Of a stretch of 64,000 nt of DNA, positions 36,064-44,125 are shown in pieces. Position 1 is the stretch's first letter; every line of letters begins with the position of its first letter. The DNA lies in assembly GCF_043195105.1 (NCBI RefSeq), contig NZ_JBAFWO010000010.1; one strand, written 5' to 3'. The notes beneath the pieces are model-generated. The model saw only the letters and a list, made by a program, of their open reading frames with translations, did not search any database and was not told the origin of the DNA. The position numbers were made by a program, and so were the translations under genes. Origin of the DNA: NCEH01 sp002257205. GTDB lineage: Bacteria > Pseudomonadota > Alphaproteobacteria > Rhizobiales > Xanthobacteraceae.

Positions 36064-36577
36064 GTCATCTCCAGGCGCTCAGAGTAAATCTCTGGTTTAG
36101 AGCGGCACGACAGAGGATGGCATGGCGGATATTGGATCGGATGTTATGAGGCGTAAGCTCGTGAAAAGTTCTGTCATCAAGAAATTTTGATGATGAAGTA
36201 CGGTCTGAACACTTTTTGAGTAACAAATTCGTGTGAACTGTACGGATGGAGGGATGCTTTTTTAGCGCCCCGCTTGGCGGCGCTCATTTAGCCGCGAAAA
36301 TACCATGGTCATGAGAGGGATATTATGGGGCATGGCCCCGCGCCGATGGTGCACTGGCCCTCCGTGCCTCACACCCTGGTGCCTCACGCCCGAAGCGTCG
36401 ACGGAGTGCTCAAGGTGTCGGTGCCTGAGATAGGGCGGCGGCGGCCGGTGCAGCCCGGACTTCAATGGTGCCGATATCCTCAATCTCGAGTCCTGAGTCG
36501 GCAGGGCGTCAAACATGCGCGTCCAAGGGCGGTTCCAGGTCACGCCTCGCAGGGCTTCGCGCCCCGTCAAAGCCGAT
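36064..36577. other. Intergenic region, 514 bp
   Basis: No gene I can support. A small stem CAGAG-TAAAT-CTCTG lies at 36080-36094 just upstream of the hydrolase. Open frames at 36260-36690 lack codon bias and any recognisable motif. The AT-rich part at 36150-36260 should hold the hydrolase promoter. Confidence 0.45.
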
Positions 36578-36991
36578 TCAGATGCCAGATTGATTGCGCA
36601 GAATGATGAGCTGAACGATTTTCTCATCGTGACATGAAAAATAAAATGCAAGCACGAGCGGATCTGGCAACCCGCGCTTGTCGAACAATCCATCGATATG
36701 GGCGGTCACGATCGAGTGCCCATAGTGCTCGACCAATTTAACGACCTCGAGCGTCAACCGCTCACCGATGATGTCGCGAGCCGCCCAGGTCGCGATGGCC
36801 TTCTTCCCCCAGTAATCGACAAGCTGGTCATTAACGAGGGCGTCGTCGACGAATGTTTCCAACAAAGCATCGAGATCGCCTGCGTTCGTTGCGCCAACAT
36901 AAGCGGCCACCGATGGTGGCAGCTTGGCGATCAGCGCACTCGAGGGCGAATCCTGCGTCGTGGACTCTTGCCGCTTATCGGAATGAGACAT
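36578..36991 (-). CDS. SnoaL-like / NTF2-fold protein
   Basis: A 137-residue protein of the SnoaL-like polyketide-cyclase or nuclear-transport-factor-2 fold. The typical opening VAAYVGATNAGDLDALLETF VDDALVN (split here by a space) and the GKKAIATWAARDI segment are clear. Members are small-molecule isomerases or have no known activity. It lies 85 bases downstream of nothing on its own strand except the large regulator's end at 37077, so it may be read from the regulator's transcript or its own promoter. Confidence 0.8.
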   Translation of the reverse strand: MSHSDKRQESTTQDSPSSALIAKLPPSVAAYVGATNAGDLDALLETFVDDALVNDQLVDYWGKKAIATWAARDIIGERLTLEVVKLVEHYGHSIVTAHIDGLFDKRGLPDPLVLAFYFSCHDEKIVQLIILRNQSGI

Positions 36992-37076
36992 ATCAATCGA
37001 CGCCCTATTTGCATTACTTCGAGTAAATATTGGCGCAGGCGACGCTTGGGAGCATGTTATCAGTTGTTAAAGGGCG

Positions 37077-39935
37077 TTATTGTTCGAAGCGCGCCAGGAG
37101 TTCTCGCGCGTATACTAGGTCTTTTGTCTGGCCCCCCTCCACAAAGCGTCGATGGACACCTTCCAGGAGGTCGGTGGCTTTCGCCAATTCGCCCCGTCTG
37201 TACCAGTGCCATGCAAGCCCCATAGCCGATCGCAATTCGAAGCTGAGAGCCGATTGCTCCCTTGCTTTGTGCAAGGAGAGCTGAAAGACGCGCTCCGCGG
37301 CAGCCGGGTCGGGAGGAGTCGTTTGGAGTAATATCTCCGCACGTACTCTGAGCAGTTCTGAAACGTTCAGGTTTTCGCCGAAGTCCTCGCTGAGGGCCAG
37401 GCCAGCGTCGACTGTCGCGGCCGCTTCTTCGAACTCCCCAGCTCTCAAGAACCCCTCAGCCAGAGCTAGGTAAAGTGCCGGTGTTAGGGCGTGATGTTTC
37501 TGCACGCGCAGCACTTCAAGAGCGCGTTTCAAGAGCGCTATGCCCTCCGCCGGATTGCCACGCGCGACAGCCAGGGCGCCGCTCAGTGCCATGCCCTGGG
37601 TGTGATAGGGGCCGAGGGAATGTCGTGCCGCGTGAGCAAGAAGGCGGCGGACATGCTGATCCGCCTCATCGAAATCGCCTCGCCAGATGAATACGGTTGC
37701 CGCGAAGATCAAGGTCATACACAGATTGACGGGGTGATCGCGCTCGGTCGCCAGCTTGATCACCCTCTTTGCGGTATCTGCGGCACGGTCCGGAAACCCG
37801 GTTAGCCAGTAGCAGCGTGCCAGCGCAAGGAGGGCGCGAACCTCATGGTCGTATCCAAAGAAGGCAACGTGCGCGGCGCCGGCAGCTTCAGCTACCGCTA
37901 GGCCGCGTTCGCAGTGGCGCAACGCACCGATCTGATCTCCCGCCAAATGGTAAGCAACACCAACTACTGACTCTGCCGTCGCGATAACGCCGGGGAAGCC
38001 AGAGGCCTCCGCGACTGGAATGCTGCGTTGGGCGACCCCAAGGGCGCCCTGAAAATCGCCGATGCGGGTCAGGAAGATACTCAAACCGACGATCAGATGC
38101 ATTTGATATACTTGGTCGCCGCGCGCTTCTGCCAAACTCAGCGCGGCCTCGATGGCTGTCCCGACTTCGTTGCTGTTACCTCGGGTAAACATCGCCGAAA
38201 CAGCTAGAAAAGCCTGCAGCGTCAGGTGGGGAGCGTTTCCTTGATCTTGCTTCGGTAACGCAGCCAGACCTTGTTCGCACCAGCGAACGCACTCGGTGAA
38301 CAAGGTAAGACTAAAGAATAAAGGAGCCGCTGCGGCCGCCAGCTCGACGCCGATTGCCGCATCCCCGCCAGCGGAAAAGCTCAATTCCAGGGCCGAGCGA
38401 ATGTTGCCCAGGTACGGAGCGGCGAATGCTACGTCCTCAATGGTGATCGCGACTCCTTCGCCCGCCGCGCTCGAAAGTCGATTCGCGAAGTAGGTGGCAT
38501 GTCGTCTGGCGACGGCGTTTTCCTCGTCTGTTTGTGCGAGTTTCTCGGCCGCAAAGGCCAGCGTCGAATCAAGCAATCGATGGTGTGCGACCCTGCCGGA
38601 CGGCGCGACCCAGACCAGCGATTTGTCGATCAGGCTGGACATCGCCTCAGCGACATCAACCGCATCGGTTTGGTCATCGACCGCAACCGCCTGCGCTGCT
38701 TCCAGAGTGAACTCGCCAACAAAAACTGAAAGGCGCCTGAGCACGCGCCGCTCCCAGTCGGACAAAAGATTGAAGCTCCAGTCCAGCATCGCCGCGAGGG
38801 TCTGATGGCGAGGCGGGGCGCTTCGGCGCCCCTGCCAGAGGAGTTTGAATCGATTGCTGAGCAGGTCAGCCGTGCCCTGCAAGCCATAGGCGCCGACTCG
38901 GCTTCCCGCGAGTTCGATAGCAAGCGCAATACCGTCCAGTCTGCTGCAGATAGCGGCGACGGTCGGCGCGTCGGCGTCCGTCAGCGCGCCGGTGTGACCA
39001 CTGGCAACCGCGCGCTCCATGAACAACTGCACCGCCGGCGCAGCCATGGCTTCGGCCGCGGTCAGATCTTCTCGCGCAGTCGGATAGTCGAGTGGCGCCA
39101 ATAGGTGAACGTGCTCGCCGTCGGCGCGCAGCGCCTCTCGACTTGTGGCGAGGATATGCACCTCCGGCGCATCGCTATAGAGGCGCTCCGTCAGCGAAAC
39201 TGCGGCGTCGATGACGTGCTCGCAGTTGTCGAGGACCAGCAGCATTCGACGGCCCGCGAGGAATGCGATGAGACTGGGAAGAGGATCATGCGTCTGCACG
39301 GAGCTTCCCACGGCAGTCGCAACCGCGCTCGCGACGACTGCCGCGTCGGTGACCGCGCCGAGGTCTACAAAGAAGACGGCATTGCCGAACTGGTCGAGCA
39401 GGGCGTGGGCAACGGACACGGCGACCGTCGTCTTGCCCATACCGCCCGGGCCTACCACGCTGACGAAGCGCCGAGAGGCGAGCAGTGTGGACAACGCCTC
39501 CACGGCGCCTTGACGACCGACCATACGCGTTAGGCGTGGCGGAAGCTTGTGTTTGGGGACGGAAAGGGAGGAAGGGAGGACGGGTGGCGACGCCGGTTCA
39601 GGTAGTCGAGCTGCCGCACGATCGACAGGCGCGACAAAACAATATCCGCGGCCCGTCACGTTGGCTATGTATCTAGCCCCGCCTTCGCCGTCACCGAGCG
39701 CTTTGCGCAAACTGGCGATCGTCACTCTCAGGCTGCCGTCGCCCACCACCACGTTAGGCCAAACACGGGCGATCAATTCGCGTTGGCCGACGACCTCGCC
39801 GGCCGATTCGACGAGCGCGATGAGGACATCAAGCACTCGACTGCCGAGGTCGACGGCCTCTCCGTCCCTCAGCAGCAGGCGCTCTTCCGGTATCAGCCGG
39901 TAGGATCCGAATGTGATGATATCGCCAGCAGACAT
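37077..39935 (-). CDS. Large winged-helix / P-loop ATPase / TPR transcriptional regulator
   Basis: A 952-residue regulator. Residues about 5-98 are an OmpR/PhoB-type winged helix (VLDVLIALVESAGEVVGQRE; SLRVTIASLRKALGDGEGGA). A predicted STAND-type ATPase follows with Walker A GPGGMGKTTVAVSVAH near residue 165 and Walker B MLLVLDNCEHVIDAAV near 235. The rest is alpha-helical with repeated Ala-rich units like those of TPR arrays. Such proteins use ligand or protein binding in the repeat part to switch an ATP-dependent activator. It may control the hydrolase/GMC group (inference). I choose the ATG at 39935; five more codons could be read. Confidence 0.87.
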   Translation of the reverse strand: MSAGDIITFGSYRLIPEERLLLRDGEAVDLGSRVLDVLIALVESAGEVVGQRELIARVWPNVVVGDGSLRVTIASLRKALGDGEGGARYIANVTGRGYCFVAPVDRAAARLPEPASPPVLPSSLSVPKHKLPPRLTRMVGRQGAVEALSTLLASRRFVSVVGPGGMGKTTVAVSVAHALLDQFGNAVFFVDLGAVTDAAVVASAVATAVGSSVQTHDPLPSLIAFLAGRRMLLVLDNCEHVIDAAVSLTERLYSDAPEVHILATSREALRADGEHVHLLAPLDYPTAREDLTAAEAMAAPAVQLFMERAVASGHTGALTDADAPTVAAICSRLDGIALAIELAGSRVGAYGLQGTADLLSNRFKLLWQGRRSAPPRHQTLAAMLDWSFNLLSDWERRVLRRLSVFVGEFTLEAAQAVAVDDQTDAVDVAEAMSSLIDKSLVWVAPSGRVAHHRLLDSTLAFAAEKLAQTDEENAVARRHATYFANRLSSAAGEGVAITIEDVAFAAPYLGNIRSALELSFSAGGDAAIGVELAAAAAPLFFSLTLFTECVRWCEQGLAALPKQDQGNAPHLTLQAFLAVSAMFTRGNSNEVGTAIEAALSLAEARGDQVYQMHLIVGLSIFLTRIGDFQGALGVAQRSIPVAEASGFPGVIATAESVVGVAYHLAGDQIGALRHCERGLAVAEAAGAAHVAFFGYDHEVRALLALARCYWLTGFPDRAADTAKRVIKLATERDHPVNLCMTLIFAATVFIWRGDFDEADQHVRRLLAHAARHSLGPYHTQGMALSGALAVARGNPAEGIALLKRALEVLRVQKHHALTPALYLALAEGFLRAGEFEEAAATVDAGLALSEDFGENLNVSELLRVRAEILLQTTPPDPAAAERVFQLSLHKAREQSALSFELRSAMGLAWHWYRRGELAKATDLLEGVHRRFVEGGQTKDLVYARELLARFEQ

Positions 39936-40047
39936 GGGGCCTTGACACAATACCCGTTGAAAAGCGGGGGACCCTGTGTCCCCGTAGAATCTTTGTTCGT
40001 ACTATCCTTCCATTCGCGACCGGCATTGCGTGGCTCCTCCGTCGCCA

Positions 40048-40548
40048 CTATGCGGGCGCCCCCGTCGCGAGTTCCGCCAAACTGCGGAGTTTTGCATCCA
40101 GCTTGAGAGCGGCAGCGGACACCTGGTCATTGTGGAGACGGCTCATCAACGACGAGGGCAAGTCGTAGGCCAAGCGCACTTCGCCCGATGCCGTCTGGAA
40201 GATTACGACTCTGATTGGAACATTGAGGCCGACGCCGGGGTCGTGCGTGATCATGGTTCTAGCCACCAGCGGGTTACCGATGATGTACGACCGGATCTTG
40301 GCGTCCACCCCGACGCGCGCCATCCAGGCTCCATGGTCGTTGGTGAGGAAGCGCATGAATCCGCTTCGACCCTCATACGCCTTTATCCGCAACTCGAAGT
40401 CCGCCGGGCTGGCCGCCGTGGCGATTTCGCGTGGAATGATGCCTGGATCCGCAAGATCGCCAATCTCAGCCTCAAATCGGGCAACGACATCTTCAAAAGA
40501 GCGCTGGCTGACATGCTCGCAGTGCTGAACGGTAAAGCTCTCGATCAT
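40048..40548 (-). CDS. DUF302-family protein
   Basis: A 166-residue protein with a DUF302-type core: NHD-like segments IPIRVVIFQTASGEVRLAYD and SSLMSRLHNDQ. No signal peptide. The function of the family is unknown. It is divergent from a MarR-family gene with a 135-base gap holding a 12-base palindrome, so the MarR protein probably represses it (inference). Confidence 0.8.
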   Translation of the reverse strand: MIESFTVQHCEHVSQRSFEDVVARFEAEIGDLADPGIIPREIATAASPADFELRIKAYEGRSGFMRFLTNDHGAWMARVGVDAKIRSYIIGNPLVARTMITHDPGVGLNVPIRVVIFQTASGEVRLAYDLPSSLMSRLHNDQVSAAALKLDAKLRSLAELATGAPA

Positions 40549-40621
40549 GGCCGCCTGCTCGTTGTCCGCGGGTAGATTTCCCTGACAACTCGGAAATTAC
40601 GGGTTCACTGATTGGACATAA

Positions 40622-40633
40622 GCGTATATACGC
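40622..40633. promoter_or_regulatory. 12-bp palindrome GCGTATATACGC, MarR operator candidate
   Basis: A perfect palindrome in the gap between the divergent DUF302 and MarR-family genes. It is 51 bases upstream of the MarR start. A related GCGCAATTACGC follows at 40642-40653, giving two spaced sites. Confidence 0.45.
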
Positions 40634-40683
40634 CTTTAAATGCGCAATTACGCCTATATGATCCAGGCTGTCAAGGTTGCTCT

Positions 40684-41133
40684 ATGAAGCCCACCTCTCC
40701 GGAGTTCTGTACCTGCTTGGCAATCCGCCAAGCCGCAAGGCACGTCAGTCAGTATTTTGACCAGCACTTGGCACCATCAGGGCTGCGCATTACGCAATTC
40801 TCGATCCTCGCCAAGTTGAAGGCTTACGGCCCCTTGACTATCAATAGTCTTTCTGACGTTCTGGTCATGGACAGGACAACCCTTGGCCGGAATATCCTTC
40901 CGCTGACGCGAGATGGTCTCATGGGGACCGTGCAAGGAGCCGTGGACCGCCGGAGCAAGGAGCTTCATCTCACGGATTTAGGTCGGGAACGACTCGACAA
41001 GGCTTGGCCATTTTGGGCGAGGGCGCAGGCCGGGTTCGATGCGGCCTTCGGAAGCCCTGAAGATTCGGAGCTGCGGACTTTGATGCGAGCTGTGACGACA
41101 ACGGAACTTGTTATCGAGAGGACCGAGACGTGA
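40684..41133 (+). CDS. MarR-family transcriptional regulator
   Basis: A 149-residue winged-helix regulator. The DNA-binding part reads LRITQFSILAKLKAYGPLTI, then SLSDVLVMDRTTLGRNILPL, with the wing GAVDRRSKELHLTDLGRERL. The ATG at 40684 is preceded by AAGG at eight bases. Several Cys near the N-terminus (FCTCLAIRQA) could make it redox-sensitive, as in some MarR proteins. It lies immediately before the truncated SNF2 gene, so the junction at about 41135-41150 marks a rearrangement. Confidence 0.9.
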   Translation: MKPTSPEFCTCLAIRQAARHVSQYFDQHLAPSGLRITQFSILAKLKAYGPLTINSLSDVLVMDRTTLGRNILPLTRDGLMGTVQGAVDRRSKELHLTDLGRERLDKAWPFWARAQAGFDAAFGSPEDSELRTLMRAVTTTELVIERTET

Positions 41134-41151
41134 GCCTGATCCCAAGAAGCG

Positions 41152-41904
41152 GTGTGCTCGAAACGGACCGGAGCGCTGCATCATATCCGCACGGTGTCGG
41201 TGCATCCCGATTTAGAGGGTGCAGATGCGGATGCGGATTTCATCGCCGCCTCGGGGCGGGTGGAGGCGGCCTTCACCATTCTTCGGAGCATTGCCGCTGC
41301 GCAGGAGAAAGCGCTGGTGTTCATTGAGCACCGCCAGATGCAATATCGCTTCATCGAGCTGGTGAAGTCGGCGTTCGGCCTCAAGCGGGTCGATCTCATC
41401 AATGGTGACACGCCCATCCAGAAGCGCCAGGCCATTGTCGATCGGTTCCAGGCGGGGAGTGGCGTGGCGGGCTTCGATCTGCTGGTGCTGGGCCCGAAGG
41501 CGGCCGGAACGGGATTGACGCTGACCGCCGCCACCCATGTCATCCATCTGTCCCGTTGGTGGAATCCGGCGGTGGAGGAGCAGTGCAACGACCGGGTGCA
41601 TCGCATCGGCCAGACCCAGCCGCTCACCGTGCATGTGCCCATGGCGATCCATTCCGGTTACCGCGAGCATTCCTTCGACTGCCTCCTGCACTCCCTGATG
41701 CAGCGCAAGCGTCGGCTGGCGCGCTCGGCGCTGTGGCCCATGGGCGACACGCAAGCGGATGTGGGCGAGCTGCAACGGATGCTGGGCGCGGAGATGTCGG
41801 CGCGCGCGCAGGACCCGCTGCGTGCGGCGCTGGCGGCCACCTTCCTGCGTGAAGGCCTTCAGCTTCCCGAGCCGGAAGGGGATGGCTCTATTCGTTTTTC
41901 TTAG
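41152..41904 (+). pseudogene. SNF2-family helicase, C-terminal fragment
   Basis: About 250 codons matching only the second RecA-like half of an SNF2/Rad54-type ATPase. Visible are the QEKALVFIEHRQMQYRFIEL motif, LINGDTPIQKRQAIVDRF, TGLTLTAATHVIHLSRWWNP and the motif VI stretch CNDRVHRIGQT. The first lobe with Walker A and DEAH, expected some 500-700 residues upstream, is absent; the MarR gene occupies that place. The frame opens at a GTG without a convincing ribosome site, so I treat it as a remnant. It converges on the restriction-modification operon and probably once belonged to it. Confidence 0.8.
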
Positions 41905-42072
41905 CCCCGCTGGAACGCGGATTGCGCGGTGCCATCCCGAAGCGTTTCCAACTCAATTCGCTACAAGCCCATACCGGGACAATTCGTCGACCAAGTCTCC
42001 CCGCTTACTCCACGTGCCACTTCTGAACCATTCGCACGTGCACACTGCGGTGGCGGGGCGCTGCTCGCCTGT

Positions 42073-44121
42073 TCAACTGACCGTCATCCGAATATCATCG
42101 AGAAATTCCGATCCCGGAGAAACGCCGGAGAGCATCAGCCGGTCACGGGCTCGCGTGGCGGCAACATAGAGCAAGTGGCGCTCGGTCTCCTGGATGGCCT
42201 CCAAGTCGGCCAAATCCCCCACTTCGCTCAGCCGCTGAGGATCGGGCAGCACATTTTCATCCAGCGCCATGACGGCCACAGCGCGGAACTCCAAACCCTT
42301 GGCGTTGTGCATCTGGATGATCGGCACGGCGCAGCCTGCCAAATCTGCTGCCGCTTGCGCACTATCGATCTGACCGGGACCGCGGACCAAAATTGCCAGT
42401 TCGTCACGAGCGATACCCTGTGCTTGGCAGTCGCGGATCCATCCGGCAACAGCCGTGATTTCTACGCGCTCGTCCGCGAACAGCTGGACCTGGGGCTCTG
42501 GCCCGTCGAACACCGACACGGTGCCGTGGCGGCTCTCGCTTATGCCGTCCTGATCAGAAATGACCGGCAGAAGCAGGCGGTCCGAGAGGGAGCGGATCTG
42601 GTGCGAGGTGCGGTAGCAGACCTTCAGCACCGTGGAGCGGCCGCGAATATCCAGCCCCAGCTTCGCCCAGGAGAACGGCAGCCGGAAGATCCGCTGGCCG
42701 ATGTCTCCGGTGAAGAACAGCGCATCGGTTCTCCCGCGCCCGGCGGCCGTCAAAAAGCGCACCTGCGCGACCGAAAGATCCTGCGCCTCGTCGATGACGA
42801 TGTGCGTGTAGGGCAGACGCTCTCCGCTCAAAAGCCAATCGGACAGCCGGTGATAGGCCTGGGCCTGGGTGACAAGATTGCGCGCCGCCAGATAAGCCTG
42901 GAGGAACGCGAAGACCGCCCAGGCGGCCTCGCGCTGCTTTGCCCCCAAGCGGGTCTTGCGACCGAGGCGCGGGACCGCGCCGTAGCTGCTGGCATCGGAC
43001 ACGCCCCAGGCGTCGGCCACCTCGTCCCATTCCTCCATGAGAAACGCGGCAGAATGGCCGGCCCCCAGTTGCTGCGCCTGGGCGGCTGAGACGGCCGCAA
43101 GCAGGTCCGCGCGGCTGGCGAGGCGCATGCCGCCGAAGGCTGCGGTGAAGACCTCATAGGCGGCTTGGTCCAGGGAACAGACCGCCACACGATCCCCTCG
43201 CTCGGGATGGGCTTGGGTGAGCAGATCGACTTTGCTACGGAGCGTGTCCGCCAGGGCTTCCGAAAAGGTCGCCAGAAGGACGTGGGCGGCTGGCTGACGG
43301 GCAAGGTACGCCGCACGATGCAACGCCACGATGGTCTTGCCCGTGCCGGCGGATCCCGAGATGCGCGCCGGGCCGCTCCAGGCCTTTTCCACCAGCACCC
43401 GTTGCGTGGGGTGCAGGAAGACAGCCCATTGCGCGAACGGGGCATCGAGCGCGGCCTTGAGTTCCTCCACGCCCTCGACCATGCGGAAGCGGCGCTGCGC
43501 ATCCGGGTGCGAAAAGGGATCGGCACCGAGGGGCGCCCGCACCGCAATGTGCTCTTCCAGCCGCCCGCCGGTGGCATAGTCGAGCAGCGCCTCCGCCGCC
43601 TCGTCGGGGAGGCGGGCGAACAGGCCGTCCACGCTGGTGGATTCGGCCGAACGAACCGCCTCCAGCCAGTCGCGGGGGACGCCGACATCGAGCATCTGGT
43701 CGTCTGTCAGGCTGGCGAAGGGATGATGAACCTGCAACGGCGCGGGGGCGGCCGAGGGCTGATCCGGCGGCGCCGGGGGAATAAGGCTCTCGTGCGACCG
43801 TTCCACGATCTCCACGAACTGCATCGCGCCGGTGCGCTCGTGCGGCACGAGGCGGCGGCGCTCGGCCCAGCGATAGGCCTCGTCATGATGGCCCACATAG
43901 GCGAGGAGCGTATGCGCGCCGTCCTTGTGCAGCACGAGGCGGATGTCCTGCGAGACCCGGGCGGTCCAGAAGCCGGGAGAGGCCTCCACGCGGTGCATCT
44001 GAAGCCCGTTGCCGCCGGGATCAAGGGCCAGATCCACGGTGGCGATCTTCACCTGCTTCTGCTCGGCGGCGGCGAGCCGGCCGAGCGCCTTGGTGAAGGT
44101 GGAGGCATAGAGCAGGGTCAC
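42073..44121 (-). CDS. UvrD-like helicase with N-terminal RelE/ParE-fold domain
   Basis: A 682-residue protein. Residues about 5-90 match the RelE/ParE toxin fold (the stretch FWTARVSQDIRLVLHKDG and GHHDEAYRWAERR), here without an antitoxin gene. The rest is an SF1 helicase: Walker A GSAGTGKT at 256-263, DEAQD at 444-448, a TGDIGQRIFRLPFSW motif, NAKGLEFRAV near 606 and the motif VI ATRARDRLML. GTG start, four bases after the methyltransferase stop, so translation is coupled. It should unwind or process DNA as an accessory of the restriction system (inference). Confidence 0.88.
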   Translation of the reverse strand: MTLLYASTFTKALGRLAAAEQKQVKIATVDLALDPGGNGLQMHRVEASPGFWTARVSQDIRLVLHKDGAHTLLAYVGHHDEAYRWAERRRLVPHERTGAMQFVEIVERSHESLIPPAPPDQPSAAPAPLQVHHPFASLTDDQMLDVGVPRDWLEAVRSAESTSVDGLFARLPDEAAEALLDYATGGRLEEHIAVRAPLGADPFSHPDAQRRFRMVEGVEELKAALDAPFAQWAVFLHPTQRVLVEKAWSGPARISGSAGTGKTIVALHRAAYLARQPAAHVLLATFSEALADTLRSKVDLLTQAHPERGDRVAVCSLDQAAYEVFTAAFGGMRLASRADLLAAVSAAQAQQLGAGHSAAFLMEEWDEVADAWGVSDASSYGAVPRLGRKTRLGAKQREAAWAVFAFLQAYLAARNLVTQAQAYHRLSDWLLSGERLPYTHIVIDEAQDLSVAQVRFLTAAGRGRTDALFFTGDIGQRIFRLPFSWAKLGLDIRGRSTVLKVCYRTSHQIRSLSDRLLLPVISDQDGISESRHGTVSVFDGPEPQVQLFADERVEITAVAGWIRDCQAQGIARDELAILVRGPGQIDSAQAAADLAGCAVPIIQMHNAKGLEFRAVAVMALDENVLPDPQRLSEVGDLADLEAIQETERHLLYVAATRARDRLMLSGVSPGSEFLDDIRMTVS

Positions 44122-44125
44122 GCGG

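Noticed and set aside
36262..36693. A possible 143-codon gene on the minus strand
   Set aside because: It overlaps the SnoaL-like gene, has no coding bias and no motif.
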